DNA from: Petrimonas sulfuriphila
Lineage (GTDB): Bacteria > Bacteroidota > Bacteroidia > Bacteroidales > Dysgonomonadaceae
Direction: 5' to 3'
Length of the DNA stretch: 64,000 nt
NCBI GenBank assembly: GCA_038561985.1
Contig: CP073276.1
Location: forward strand, 2,542,001 to 2,606,000
Of this stretch, positions 36,553 through 46,557 are shown in pieces. The notes beneath the pieces are model-generated. The model was not told the DNA's origin and did not search any database. It saw only the letters and a list, made by a program, of their open reading frames with translations. How positions within the stretch are numbered: the stretch's first letter is position 1; each line of letters opens with the position of its first letter. Made by a program: the position numbers and the translations under genes.

Positions 36553-38097
36553 TTATTTATTAAGTTTTTTAAGCAACTGTTTTATGTCGGTGTTGAATGA
36601 AATTTCTTTCTCAATTTCGTTGATGGTAACCCGTTTTTGCTCCATCGTGTCCCGGTCACGAACCGTCACGGTGTTGTCTTTTAATGTCTGGTGGTCAACG
36701 GTGACGCAGTAAGGCGTGCCAATAGCATCCTGGCGACGATAGCGCCTGCCAATGCTGTCTTTTTCGTCGTACTGACAAGCAAAACTGAATTTTAATGCAT
36801 CCATTATTTCAGTTGCTTTTTCGGGCAATCCGTCTTTTTTTACCAAGGGAAGGACAGCTAGTTTCACGGGAGCTATGGCTGCAGGAATTTTCAGCACTAC
36901 GCGAATTTCCCCGCCTTCCAGTTTCTCTTCGCAATAGGAGCTGGTGAGGACTGAAAGAAACATCCGATCTACCCCGATAGAAGTTTCCACTACGTAAGGA
37001 ACGTAGGAACTGTTGAGTTCCGGATCGAAATACTGCATCTTCTTGCCCGAGTATTTTTCGTGTTGGGACAAATCAAAATCGGTGCGGGAGTGAATTCCTT
37101 CCACTTCCTTAAAGCCGAAAGGCATGCGAAACTCAATGTCTGTAGCGGCATTGGCGTAATGGGCCAACTTGTCGTGGTCGTGAAATTGATAATTTTCATT
37201 GCCGAAACCGAGAGCCTGATGCCATTTTAATCGCTCCTTTTTCCAATATTCAAACCAGTCGAGTTCTGTGCCCGGCGCTACAAAAAACTGCATCTCCATC
37301 TGTTCGAACTCGCGCATGCGGAAAATAAACTGACGGGCAACGATTTCGTTACGAAAAGCCTTGCCAATCTGTGCGATGCCGAAAGGAACTTTCATCCGAC
37401 CGGTTTTTTGCACATTAAGGAAGTTGACGAAAATGCCCTGCGCCGTTTCTGGCCGGAGGTATACCTTCATGGCACCCTCAGCAGTAGAGCCCATTTCCGT
37501 GGCAAACATCAGGTTGAACTGGCGTACTTCTGTCCAGTTCCTGGATCCGCTTACCGGACAGGCTATTTCACAATCAACAATGAGTTGACGCAGGTCATCA
37601 AGATTACTGTCATTCAATGCTTTTGCAAACCGGGCATGGACCTCGTCGCGTTTTTGTTGATTCTCCAATACGCGCGGATTGGTTTCGCGATACATCTTTT
37701 CATCAAAGCTGTCCCCGAACCGTTTGGCTGCCTTTTCAACTTCCTTCTCTATTTTCTCGTCAATCTTTGCCAGGTATTCTTCAATCAATACATCGGCCCG
37801 ATAACGTTTTTTGCTGTCTTTATTGTCTATCAGCGGATCGTTAAAAGCATCCACGTGCCCCGAAGCTTTCCATATAGTTGGATGCATAAAAATGGCAGAA
37901 TCAATCCCCACCACGTTCTCGTGCAGTAAGGTCATGCTGTCCCACCAATATTTTTTGATGTTGTTTTTCAGTTCAACACCCATTTGCCCGTAGTCGTAAA
38001 CGGCGCCTAACCCATCGTAAATCTCGCTCGATGGAAAAACAAATCCGTACTCTTTACAGTGCGATACAATCTTTTTAAAAACGTCTTCTTGTGCCAT
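36553..38097 (-). CDS. glyS: Glycyl-tRNA synthetase, dimeric class II
   Basis: Single-chain glycyl-tRNA synthetase of the alpha2 (glyQS-like) type, 514 residues. Class II motif 2 region FRNEIVARQFIFRMREFEQME, RPETAQGIFVNFLNV and the C-terminal anticodon-binding domain are present. It charges tRNA-Gly; no separate alpha/beta subunits are required. Confidence 0.97.
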   Translation of the reverse strand: MAQEDVFKKIVSHCKEYGFVFPSSEIYDGLGAVYDYGQMGVELKNNIKKYWWDSMTLLHENVVGIDSAIFMHPTIWKASGHVDAFNDPLIDNKDSKKRYRADVLIEEYLAKIDEKIEKEVEKAAKRFGDSFDEKMYRETNPRVLENQQKRDEVHARFAKALNDSNLDDLRQLIVDCEIACPVSGSRNWTEVRQFNLMFATEMGSTAEGAMKVYLRPETAQGIFVNFLNVQKTGRMKVPFGIAQIGKAFRNEIVARQFIFRMREFEQMEMQFFVAPGTELDWFEYWKKERLKWHQALGFGNENYQFHDHDKLAHYANAATDIEFRMPFGFKEVEGIHSRTDFDLSQHEKYSGKKMQYFDPELNSSYVPYVVETSIGVDRMFLSVLTSSYCEEKLEGGEIRVVLKIPAAIAPVKLAVLPLVKKDGLPEKATEIMDALKFSFACQYDEKDSIGRRYRRQDAIGTPYCVTVDHQTLKDNTVTVRDRDTMEQKRVTINEIEKEISFNTDIKQLLKKLNK

Positions 38098-38191
38098 AAA
38101 TCACGATTCCTCAATAAAGCTACAAAGTAAACGGTTTTTTTCGAAAGTTCCATCCTAACGCTATTTAAAAGATGTATAATTATGCCTCAAA

Positions 38192-38224
38192 TTGGCAAAC
38201 AAAAGCCTATTTTATGTACTTTTG
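38192..38224 (+). promoter_or_regulatory. Candidate promoter for flippase gene
   Basis: TTG at 38192-38194 and TACTTTTG at 38217-38224 with a 22-nt spacer, slightly longer than usual. Start codon 26 nt downstream. Confidence 0.5.
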
Positions 38225-38249
38225 CCGTTAATTTCAAAGATTTGGATGT

Positions 38250-39746
38250 ATGGCAGGAGGAATGAAAACCCTTGCAAAGGAAACAGCAATTTACGGAGTA
38301 AGCAGTATATTGGGCAGATTTCTAAACTGGTTGCTTACCCCCTTTTGGACTTATGTTTTGATGAATACTGCCCAAATGGGAGTGGTGGGCAATCTGTACA
38401 GCTGGACTGCACTCACCGTTGTAATTCTTACGTATGGGATGGAAACCGGATTGTTCCGGTTTGCGAATAAAAGCGATGAAGATCCACTCAAGGTTTATAC
38501 AACAACGCTTATCAGTATTGCTTTTACGACGTTTTTGTTCATTCTCCTAGCAATCTTATTTTTAAATCCTATAACAACCATTTTTGGAAGTGAGGCTATA
38601 AAACCACACTATGTTCTGCTGCTGATTATCATACTCGGATTAGATACGCTCAGTGCAATTCCCTTCGCTTTTTTGAGGTATCAAAAACGTCCCATCCGGT
38701 TTGCAACCATACAGGTCCTGAATGTTGTGATAACCATCGCGTTCAATCTTTTTTTCTTCCTGGCCTGTCCTTGGCTTGCCGTAAAATTCCCCGGAGCTTT
38801 TTTCTGGTTCGATATAGGCAAGGGAGTCGACTATATTTTGATATCCAACCTGATGGCGTCGTTTATCCGGTTACTGCTGCTTTCACCGCAATTGAGGGTG
38901 AAATATACTTTCGACGGAGTTTTGCTGAAGAAAATGTTGGTCTATTCCCTGCCGTTGCTTGTGCTGGGTGTTGCCGGAATAATGAATCAGAACCTGGATA
39001 AAATGCTTTATCCGCACCTTTCTACCGAAGTAGATAAGATGGGGCAGTTGGGCATTTACACGGCTTCGTTTAAGGTTGCGGTGATTATGGTCATGTTCAC
39101 TCAAGCTTTCCGATACGCTTTCGAACCGTTTATCTTTGCTAAAAATAAAGAATCAGGTGACAATAAGTTGGCCTATTCCCAGGCAACCAAGTATTTCATT
39201 ATTTTTGGGCTGTTTATTTTCCTGGCTGTCATGGGGTATCTCGATATCGTAAAATATTTGCTGGAGGTTAACTATCAGGAGGGGCTTGCTATAGTTCCAA
39301 TCGTGATGGCAGCAGAGTTGTTTTTTGGTATCTACTTCAATCTGTCGTTGTGGTATAAACTGACCGATCAGACCCGGTGGGGCGCTTATTTATCCTTAAT
39401 CGGACTCGTTGTAACGGTGTTGGGAAATATCTTATTTGTCCCGGAATACGGTTACATGGCTTGTGCCTGGACAGCATTTTTTGCTAACCTTGTCATGATG
39501 GTGGTTTCTTATTTTCTCGGTCAGAAAAACTATCCCATTCAATACGATTTAAAATCGGCAGGATTTTATGTTGTCATAGCCTCGTTCCTGTTTGCGGGAA
39601 TAATGTTTACTCACGGAAATATTGGTTGTGCCGGATTAAGGTTACTTGTAAACACTGTTTTAATAGGAATTTACCTGCTTATAGTTTTAAAAAAGGACTT
39701 ACCTTTGCAGCAGATACCCATTATAAATAAATATTTCAGGAAATAA
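38250..39746 (+). CDS. Polysaccharide/lipid-linked oligosaccharide flippase (MOP family)
   Basis: Membrane protein of 498 residues with about 14 helices, Wzx/MurJ-like MOP exporter pattern (N-terminal ETAIYGVSSILGRFLNWLLTP, repeated helix pairs). It probably moves undecaprenyl-linked glycans across the inner membrane. A strong AGGAGG lies just before the second ATG (38262), but at 2-nt spacing. The start at 38250 is kept, although 38262 is possible. Confidence 0.87.
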   Translation: MAGGMKTLAKETAIYGVSSILGRFLNWLLTPFWTYVLMNTAQMGVVGNLYSWTALTVVILTYGMETGLFRFANKSDEDPLKVYTTTLISIAFTTFLFILLAILFLNPITTIFGSEAIKPHYVLLLIIILGLDTLSAIPFAFLRYQKRPIRFATIQVLNVVITIAFNLFFFLACPWLAVKFPGAFFWFDIGKGVDYILISNLMASFIRLLLLSPQLRVKYTFDGVLLKKMLVYSLPLLVLGVAGIMNQNLDKMLYPHLSTEVDKMGQLGIYTASFKVAVIMVMFTQAFRYAFEPFIFAKNKESGDNKLAYSQATKYFIIFGLFIFLAVMGYLDIVKYLLEVNYQEGLAIVPIVMAAELFFGIYFNLSLWYKLTDQTRWGAYLSLIGLVVTVLGNILFVPEYGYMACAWTAFFANLVMMVVSYFLGQKNYPIQYDLKSAGFYVVIASFLFAGIMFTHGNIGCAGLRLLVNTVLIGIYLLIVLKKDLPLQQIPIINKYFRK

Positions 39747-39765
39747 TATACTTAATTTGAAATAA

Positions 39766-41892
39766 ATGAGAAAGATACTATTGATTACTGCCATATTGCT
39801 TGTGGCACTTGCAACCAAAGCCGACGAAGGAATGTGGCTTTTGAAAGAACTTAATCGGGAGAGTGTGGAGCGAATGAAAGAACTGGGATTCACTTTTCCA
39901 GTAAACAAACTATACGATGAGAAAAACGCTTCGCTGAAAGATGCAGTGGTCATTTTCGGCGGCGGTTGTTCCGGTGTTGCCGTATCCGACAAAGGGTTGA
40001 TTTTTACCAACCACCATTGCGGGTACGGTGCTATTCAAAAACTAAGTTCGGTTGAAGCGGATTACCTGAAAAATGGCTTCAAAGCCGATAATTTGCAACA
40101 GGAATTATATGCTGATGGGTTGACTATTTCTTTTCTCCGCAGTATGGAGGAAGTTACCCAGCAGATTTTGCCTAAGGTGCCTTCCGTGTTAAGCGAAGTA
40201 CAACGCGAATTGGCCATCGACTCTATCTCGGATGAACTGCTCAAGCAATACGACGACGATCCCTTTACCTCTGTGCGGATTATCCCTTTTTATTCAGGGA
40301 ATAAATACTACAAAGTAGTTTATGATGTTTTTCGTGATATCCGTTTGGTGGTAACTCCACCATCGTCGATAGGAAAATACGGAGGTGATACGGATAACTG
40401 GATGTGGCCCCGCCACACGGGTGATTTTTCGGTTTTCCGCGTGTATGCGGACAGGAACAATAAACCGGCTAAACACAACGCCGATAATGTGCCATACAAG
40501 CCTAAATATGTGGTTCCGGTTTCCTTGGGAGGAGTGAGAGACGGCGACTATGCCATGACCATCGGTTATCCGGGAAGCACACAACGCTATCTTTCGTCGT
40601 TTGGAATTGCGCAGCAAATGGAATCGGAGAACAAGCCGCGTGTTGAGGTACGTGGAGCCAAACAGGATATCTGGTGGGATGCCATGACTAAAAACGATAC
40701 TATCCGGTTGAAATATGCTAACAAGTATGCCGGAAGCTCAAACTACTGGAAAAACTCCATGGGTATGAACGAAGCCCTTGTTAAACTTGACGTATTGGCG
40801 GAAAAGCGCTTGTTGGAAAGCCGGTTGACAAGCTGGATCAACAAAAGCGAAAGAAACAAGGCAAAATACGGTCATCTGCTAAAAACGCTGGAAGAAGCGT
40901 ATGCCGGTTCTACTGATATGGCTCGTTACACGACCTATTTTCTCGAAACGTTTAACAACGGAATCGAATTGATCCGCTTTGCCAATACCATCCTTCAGTT
41001 TGATATGGACGGGACGGAAGAAGACAAGGCTGAATTTATCAACGACAGGATCATTGAGTCGTATAAAAATTATGAGTCAAAACTTGACCGGAAAGTCCTT
41101 CCTGTATTAATGCGGCTCTACGAACAGCGAGTTCCGGAAAAGTACCTTCCCGATATTTACAAAAAAATTAAAACCCAATTTGATGGGGATTACGACAAGT
41201 ATGCCGATTGGTTGTTTGCCAATTCTCAATTTACCAACCTTACTGATTTGATGAATTTGTTGAAAGATGCAAATACGGAAATGCTGACCAAAGACCCGGC
41301 TATGGAGCTGGCATTATCGACTAAAGATATGGGCTACGAACTCTCGGGGCAAATGATGTCGGCATATGAAAACATGATGAGGGGTGAGCGAGAACTGATG
41401 GCTGCATTGATGGAGATGGACTCTCGAAAGAATTTTTATCCCGATGCAACGTTTACCCAAAGAATGAGTTATGGATCGGTGAAAGGATATAAGCCGCGCG
41501 ACGGGGTCTGGTATGATTATTATACGACCGAAAAAGGAGTGTTGGAAAAATATAAGGAAAACGATCCGGAATTTCATTTACAACCTTACATCGTTGATGC
41601 TCTCCAAAAAAGAGATTTTGGAAGATATGCAGCTAAGGATGGGACTATGCGAGTGAATTTCCTTTCCGATAACGACATTACCGGAGGTAATTCGGGAAGC
41701 CCTGTTTTTAACGGGAAAGCGGAACTTATCGGATTGGCGTTCGACGGAAACTGGGAGGCGTTGAGCGGAGACATTGTCTTTGAACCCGAGATGCAACGTA
41801 CGATCAGCGTGGATGTCCGTTACGTGCTTTACACAATCGATAAAATCATGAACGCACCTCATATCGTCAGTGAGCTAAAGATTGTAAAGTAA
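39766..41892 (+). CDS. S46 dipeptidyl peptidase, DPP7-like
   Basis: Periplasmic dipeptidyl peptidase of 708 residues with signal peptide (1-19). The catalytic His is in TNHHCGYG (His83/84) and Ser643 in GGNSGSPVF. Position Ser+18 is Gly (FDGNWE). In S46 peptidases Gly here marks DPP7 (hydrophobic P1) and Arg marks DPP11 (Asp/Glu P1), so DPP7-like specificity is predicted. Releases dipeptides from peptide N-termini for uptake. Confidence 0.93.
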   Translation: MRKILLITAILLVALATKADEGMWLLKELNRESVERMKELGFTFPVNKLYDEKNASLKDAVVIFGGGCSGVAVSDKGLIFTNHHCGYGAIQKLSSVEADYLKNGFKADNLQQELYADGLTISFLRSMEEVTQQILPKVPSVLSEVQRELAIDSISDELLKQYDDDPFTSVRIIPFYSGNKYYKVVYDVFRDIRLVVTPPSSIGKYGGDTDNWMWPRHTGDFSVFRVYADRNNKPAKHNADNVPYKPKYVVPVSLGGVRDGDYAMTIGYPGSTQRYLSSFGIAQQMESENKPRVEVRGAKQDIWWDAMTKNDTIRLKYANKYAGSSNYWKNSMGMNEALVKLDVLAEKRLLESRLTSWINKSERNKAKYGHLLKTLEEAYAGSTDMARYTTYFLETFNNGIELIRFANTILQFDMDGTEEDKAEFINDRIIESYKNYESKLDRKVLPVLMRLYEQRVPEKYLPDIYKKIKTQFDGDYDKYADWLFANSQFTNLTDLMNLLKDANTEMLTKDPAMELALSTKDMGYELSGQMMSAYENMMRGERELMAALMEMDSRKNFYPDATFTQRMSYGSVKGYKPRDGVWYDYYTTEKGVLEKYKENDPEFHLQPYIVDALQKRDFGRYAAKDGTMRVNFLSDNDITGGNSGSPVFNGKAELIGLAFDGNWEALSGDIVFEPEMQRTISVDVRYVLYTIDKIMNAPHIVSELKIVK

Positions 41893-41915
41893 TCTTTGTT
41901 ATTAAAAAACATACA

Positions 41916-41965
41916 AGAAAGAGGGTGAATCTCAATGTGTGATTTCACCCTCTTTCTTCTTTTTA
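41916..41965 (+). terminator. Intrinsic terminator after S46 peptidase
   Basis: AGAAAGAGGGTGAAT pairs with ATTTCACCCTCTTTCT (one bulge), followed by a T-rich run. Long stem; it could also terminate minus-strand mgsA transcripts on the other side. Confidence 0.8.
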
Positions 41966-42051
41966 TTCACCTATCCGAGAACAAATCCGAATATTCATTG
42001 TATCAGTAGGGTTGTTTTTTATTTTGAGACAGTCTCTTGTTTCCCGTCTCA

Positions 42052-42498
42052 TTAATTTCGTTCAAATTTTTCGTATCGCGGCGGCATGGGGACATAAGAC
42101 AGGTCGTCCCACAGACTGCTGGTAATCATCAGGTCGGCGCTGTAACGGTTACAGGCTATAGGTACGTTATGTATACGGCACTGGCGCAGCAGCATCATGA
42201 TGTCTGCCTCGTGCGGCTGTGCGTTCAGGTCGTCGATCAGGAACACGGCGAGATCGATTTCTTTGCGTACCACCATGGCTGCGATCTCAGCATCCCCACC
42301 CATAGGGCCGGAATTCATGCAGGTAATTTCGGGAAATACTCCTTCTTCGTTCAGTGCATCACGAACCAGTCCGCCGGTTGTGCCCGTGCAGACCAGATGA
42401 TGGTGGGATAGGAAATCTGAATTAAAGATAACCCAGTCGACCATGTCGGCTTTTCGATGATCATGGGCCACCAGGGCAATGGTCAGTTTTTTTCTCAT
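42052..42498 (-). CDS. mgsA: Methylglyoxal synthase
   Basis: Converts dihydroxyacetone phosphate to methylglyoxal and phosphate. 148 residues from MRKKLTIALVAHDHRK. TGTTGGLV binds phosphate; SGPMGGDAEI contains the catalytic Asp69; the C-terminal NVPIACNRYSADLMI is typical. It lies 19 nt after the phosphoglucomutase gene. An ATG 123 nt upstream inside that gene is rejected. Confidence 0.95.
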   Translation of the reverse strand: MRKKLTIALVAHDHRKADMVDWVIFNSDFLSHHHLVCTGTTGGLVRDALNEEGVFPEITCMNSGPMGGDAEIAAMVVRKEIDLAVFLIDDLNAQPHEADIMMLLRQCRIHNVPIACNRYSADLMITSSLWDDLSYVPMPPRYEKFERN

Positions 42499-42517
42499 TT
42501 TAATAATTATTCGATGA

Positions 42518-44269
42518 TTAGATTCCGAAGAATTCTTTGATAGCATTAATTTTTTCATCTGCCTGAGCCTCCGCTTGTAGAATTTCTTCGCGCGAAGATA
42601 TGGGAGAGCTTTGTACCTCAATATAGAATTTTATCTTGGGTTCAGTTCCGGAAGGGCGAATAGATACTTTTGTGCCATCTTCTGTAAAGTATTGTAACAC
42701 GTTAGATGTTGTGGGCATCTCGAGTGTGGTCACCTCTTCTTTGACATAATCCACACTTTCCAGTTTCACAAAATCCTTCGATAAAATAACGGGTGAGCCT
42801 GCTAATTCTTTCATGGGGTTCGCCCTGAAGTTTTTCATCATGGCTTCAATTTCGTCGGCACCCTCTTTCCCTTTGCGCACCAATGAAATACCTGCCTCTT
42901 TGGAATACCCATATTCTACATAGATATCCTGAAGCAGTTGGTACAGTGTCTTTCCATTATCTTTTGCCCAGGCTGCAACTTCTGCAAACAGCGTGCAGGC
43001 TGATACCGAATCTTTGTCGCGCACAAAATCGTCGGCGAGGAATCCGTAGCTTTCTTCTCCTCCACCGATGTATTTTTTTACCCCTTCGTTCTTGCGGATA
43101 ACGTCGGCAATCCATTTGAATCCGGTGTAACAGTCGAACATTTCGATGCCCATCTTGTCTGCGATTTTTTTCACCAACTCGGAGGTGACAATCGTTTTTA
43201 CGATAAATTCCTTACCTTTTAGCAGCCCATACTCTTTGCGGCGTGTCATCAGGTAATAAATAAGGATAAGCATGGTCTGGTTACCATTGACCAGCCTAAA
43301 ATTGCCTTCGTCGTCACGGATGGCTGCTCCGATTCTGTCGGCATCGGGATCAGTGGCTAAAACAACATCAGCTTCTGTTTCGATACCTCTTTTTATAGCT
43401 AAGTCCAATGCTGCCGGCTCCTCGGGATTGGGAGAGATGACTGTCGGAAAATCTCCACTTATTACGTCCTGCTCGGGTACGTTGATAACATTCGTGAATC
43501 CAATGGCTTTCAGCGCATCGGGGATAAGCTTGATGCCGGTTCCATGGATGGGTGTATAAACAATCTTTAATTCTTTTTGATTTTCAATAGCTTGGGGAGA
43601 AAGAACAAAACTTTTAACCTTGTCGATAAAGGCCTTGTCCATGTCTTTCCCGATAATCTCGATCAATTCCTTGTTGCCGTTGAACTTAATTTCTTCTATC
43701 GATGAGATTCTGTTTACTTCAGCAATAATGTTTTTGTCGTGCGGCCCAAGTACTTGTGCTCCATCCTCCCAATAGGCCTTATATCCGTTGTATTCCTTGG
43801 GATTGTGTGATGCTGTAAGCATAATTCCACTCTGACAACCGAGTTTTCTAATGGCGTATGAAACTTCCGGTGTCGGACGTAAGTCTTCGAAAAGAAACAC
43901 TTTAATTCCGTTTGCGGTGAAAATATCGGCAGATATCTCGGCAAATTTACGACTGTTGTTCCGGCAATCGTGCCCGATGACTACTTTGATCTGTTCCAAC
44001 TCGGCAAACTCCTGTAACAAGTAGTTGGATAATCCTTGCGTAGCCGCACCAACGGTGTAAATATTCATTCGGTTGCTGCCTGCCCCCATAATGCCACGAA
44101 GACCTCCTGTGCCAAACTCTAGATCTCTGTAGAACGCATCAATCAGTTGACGCTTGTCTTCGTTTTGCAGCATCTGCCTTACTTCTTTTTTTGTTTCTTC
44201 GTCGTAGTTGCCGCTAAGCCATAATTGAGCCTTATCGGTTACTTGAGCTAATAATGTTTCGTTGTCCAT
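42518..44269 (-). CDS. Phosphoglucomutase/phosphomannomutase
   Basis: Alpha-D-phosphohexomutase, 583 residues, of the phosphoglucomutase-2-like type. Phosphoserine Ser154 in TASHNPKEYNGYK, metal loop DPDADRIGA, sugar loop GGEESYG and C-terminal phosphate loop RPSGTEPKIKFY are all intact. It interconverts hexose-1- and 6-phosphates; Glc versus Man preference cannot be told. Operon with mgsA. Confidence 0.95.
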   Translation of the reverse strand: MDNETLLAQVTDKAQLWLSGNYDEETKKEVRQMLQNEDKRQLIDAFYRDLEFGTGGLRGIMGAGSNRMNIYTVGAATQGLSNYLLQEFAELEQIKVVIGHDCRNNSRKFAEISADIFTANGIKVFLFEDLRPTPEVSYAIRKLGCQSGIMLTASHNPKEYNGYKAYWEDGAQVLGPHDKNIIAEVNRISSIEEIKFNGNKELIEIIGKDMDKAFIDKVKSFVLSPQAIENQKELKIVYTPIHGTGIKLIPDALKAIGFTNVINVPEQDVISGDFPTVISPNPEEPAALDLAIKRGIETEADVVLATDPDADRIGAAIRDDEGNFRLVNGNQTMLILIYYLMTRRKEYGLLKGKEFIVKTIVTSELVKKIADKMGIEMFDCYTGFKWIADVIRKNEGVKKYIGGGEESYGFLADDFVRDKDSVSACTLFAEVAAWAKDNGKTLYQLLQDIYVEYGYSKEAGISLVRKGKEGADEIEAMMKNFRANPMKELAGSPVILSKDFVKLESVDYVKEEVTTLEMPTTSNVLQYFTEDGTKVSIRPSGTEPKIKFYIEVQSSPISSREEILQAEAQADEKINAIKEFFGI

Positions 44270-44288
44270 AGAATAACAAAATATATAA

Positions 44289-45941
44289 TTAATCCACCGT
44301 TGGTTCTACTTTTTGAACCTTATATTTTTCTCCGGTTTGGTCGATAACCTTTTTATAAAATTCATTTGAATAACCAGGACGTTCCGGTGACGCGGGTTGT
44401 CCGTGCGGGTTTCTTTTGAATTTCCCGTTTTCTTCTTTCTTTACCACACCATCCACATATTTCACCATTAAGTATTGTCCGAGCTTCTTCCACTCCTGTA
44501 GACCATCTCTAATCAAAGAATTGGTGTGGTTGGTGAGAAAACGAACAGCTTCTGGCGGGGATTTCCTGTACAAATTTAATGCTTTCTTTTCAATTTCGGG
44601 CTGTGTTTCCCTGAAATTGTTTTCCAGTTTCTGCTGCACTTTTTGCATGTCTATGTTCATATCGCTGTATCGTGTGTAAACCATGTTCGACACCCAATTG
44701 TGCGTCCAGAAAGCCGATGTTTCGGAGTAGGTGAGTAAATCGCCGTTGCCAACCGCCATCTCTTCCGGTACATGGGCATGTCCGCAGTAAACCGGATAAT
44801 AAACTGTTTGAGCAGCGTCGTCAACACCGAACCACAGAATACCTCCAATCGTTTCAGGCAGCCAGGAACGCATTTGAGCGACAAAAGAGAATCCGGTCTG
44901 TTGAGTAGCAATTGGACGCTCGTTGCAGTACTCAACTGAATCTACTTGGAAGGTGAGTGGAGACCAGCGATAGGGAGAGTTGAACGGGCCGGCACCGACA
45001 TCAAAACGCCAGTCGAGTTCGGTTCCTTCATAATGGTCGCGCATCATACCCTGGATATCGTGGACACTGAGTTTTTTATCCGGCTTGATATATAACGGCA
45101 TCGGATCGATAGTTTTACCCTGTGCATACGTTACATATTTTCCCATATCTTTATTTACGCGATTAAAAAACGACCATACACGCGCCTCACAAAAACGTAG
45201 CGCTCCAAAATCGAGGGGTGCATAAGCCTGAGCAAAACTAAAATCGGCATCTTTGCCCGAGAAATATCCTTGTTGTCTGGCAAAAGAAATAACATCGGGA
45301 GAGTAGAGGCAGTTTTCGGGATCGTTTAAAGGAAACTGCTGGATACGTGCCTGGTTGGCATGTGCCGATACACAATCATCGGGAATGCGGACAGCCACCC
45401 ATACAGCCCCTTTGTTGCCAACGCCTTTGCTAATCATTTCCATTACCCAAACTTCGTTTGGATCAGCAATGGAGAAAGATTCGCCGGAACTGTAATACCC
45501 GTGTTCAGCTACCAGGCCGGTCATGACTTTTATGGCTTCACGTGCAGTTTTTGCCCGTTGCAGGGTAATATAAATCAAGCTTCCGTAATCCATGATTCCG
45601 GTGGAGTCGCTTAACTCGGGACGTCCGCCAAAGGTGGTTTCCCCGATGGCTACCTGATGTTCGTTCATGTTGCCGATAACGTTGTAGGTCTTGAGTGCCT
45701 GCGGTATTTCACCCAGGTATTTTCCCGTATCCCATTCATATACTTTCAGCATCGTACCGGGATTGTATTGTGCAGCTTCCCAATGATAAAGTTCACCGTA
45801 AAGATTGTAAGAATCGGCAGAATAGGAAATAAGGGTTGAACCGTCAACCGATGCTTTTTTGCCTACGAGTAGATTTGTGCAGGGATAAGTTGCATATACT
45901 GCAAAGAAAAAAACAACGGTGATGGAGAAGAATCTTTTCAT
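44289..45941 (-). CDS. C69 family dipeptidase
   Basis: Secreted Ntn-hydrolase dipeptidase, 550 residues. The signal peptide ends directly before Cys21 (YATYPC|CTNLL-like junction; Cys21 followed by TNLLVGKKAS), which becomes the N-terminal nucleophile after cleavage. The typical VDGST, HQVAIGETTFGGR and YDEFD-like C-terminal regions are present. It acts on dipeptides in the periplasm. It shares direction with pgm and mgsA, 19 nt upstream of pgm. Confidence 0.92.
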   Translation of the reverse strand: MKRFFSITVVFFFAVYATYPCTNLLVGKKASVDGSTLISYSADSYNLYGELYHWEAAQYNPGTMLKVYEWDTGKYLGEIPQALKTYNVIGNMNEHQVAIGETTFGGRPELSDSTGIMDYGSLIYITLQRAKTAREAIKVMTGLVAEHGYYSSGESFSIADPNEVWVMEMISKGVGNKGAVWVAVRIPDDCVSAHANQARIQQFPLNDPENCLYSPDVISFARQQGYFSGKDADFSFAQAYAPLDFGALRFCEARVWSFFNRVNKDMGKYVTYAQGKTIDPMPLYIKPDKKLSVHDIQGMMRDHYEGTELDWRFDVGAGPFNSPYRWSPLTFQVDSVEYCNERPIATQQTGFSFVAQMRSWLPETIGGILWFGVDDAAQTVYYPVYCGHAHVPEEMAVGNGDLLTYSETSAFWTHNWVSNMVYTRYSDMNIDMQKVQQKLENNFRETQPEIEKKALNLYRKSPPEAVRFLTNHTNSLIRDGLQEWKKLGQYLMVKYVDGVVKKEENGKFKRNPHGQPASPERPGYSNEFYKKVIDQTGEKYKVQKVEPTVD

Positions 45942-46043
45942 ATTTTATAGTGAATTTTAAAGTTTACAAAGCGTAAAGATACTTCAAAAACCGGGAAAAA
46001 CCCGCGCTGTCTCTGTTATATTTCACTTAATTCCACGAAATCG

Positions 46044-46075
46044 TTTGAATTAGTATGAAATTTCGTTTAATTTTG
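46044..46075 (+). promoter_or_regulatory. Bacteroidota promoter for divIC-like gene
   Basis: TTTG at 46044-46047 and TAATTTTG at 46068-46075 with exactly 20 nt between them. Confidence 0.7.
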
Positions 46076-46117
46076 TAGTATAAAATTCAAACAGTTTCTC
46101 AAGATTAGCTGAACTTT

Positions 46118-46417
46118 ATGGATTTCAGAAAAATTATGAAAAAAAGGGTATTAAGCTTATCGGTCTATCAATTGATAATTTTGGTAGCTCTTATAGCTAT
46201 GTTGTTCTTTTTCAGTGATAGTAGCCTGCTGAAGCGAATCAAATACGAAAACGAAATCCGTGACCTGAAAACACAAATCGAATATTACCGCAAACAAACA
46301 GAAACAGATAAGGCCAAGTTAAATGAACTTCAGTCAAGTCTGGAGAATCTCGAAAAATATGCCCGGGAAAACTATTTGATGAAGAAAGAAAACGAAGAGA
46401 TCTTCGTGATTGAATAG
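46118..46417 (+). CDS. Septum formation initiator (DivIC/FtsB-like)
   Basis: 99 residues. One membrane helix (about 17-34), then a coiled coil (ENEIRDLKTQIEYYRKQTET and a Leu-rich stretch) and the family-end motif EKYARENYLMKKENEEIFVIE. Divisome scaffold component of the FtsL-FtsB-FtsQ complex. The start may also be ATG 46136. Confidence 0.9.
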   Translation: MDFRKIMKKRVLSLSVYQLIILVALIAMLFFFSDSSLLKRIKYENEIRDLKTQIEYYRKQTETDKAKLNELQSSLENLEKYARENYLMKKENEEIFVIE

Positions 46418-46476
46418 TAAACCCTGGAGGTGGCGAAAGTTTTCTGAAAAGGAAGTACCTGATAAGTTTATTTTAT

Positions 46477-46484
46477 TAAATTTG
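46477..46484 (+). promoter_or_regulatory. Candidate -7 box
   Basis: TAAATTTG matches TAnnTTTG in the gap between the divIC-like gene and the next membrane protein. No -33 match. Confidence 0.35.
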
Positions 46485-46557
46485 TGGTACCGTTGAATTG
46501 GACATTTTATGTTAAATACATTAGAAATCATTGTTCTGAAGTTTAAAGTGAAAATTA

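Noticed and set aside
37408-37929. Plus-strand frame of 173 residues inside glyS
   Set aside because: Antisense to conserved glycyl-tRNA synthetase motifs; no start-site signal.
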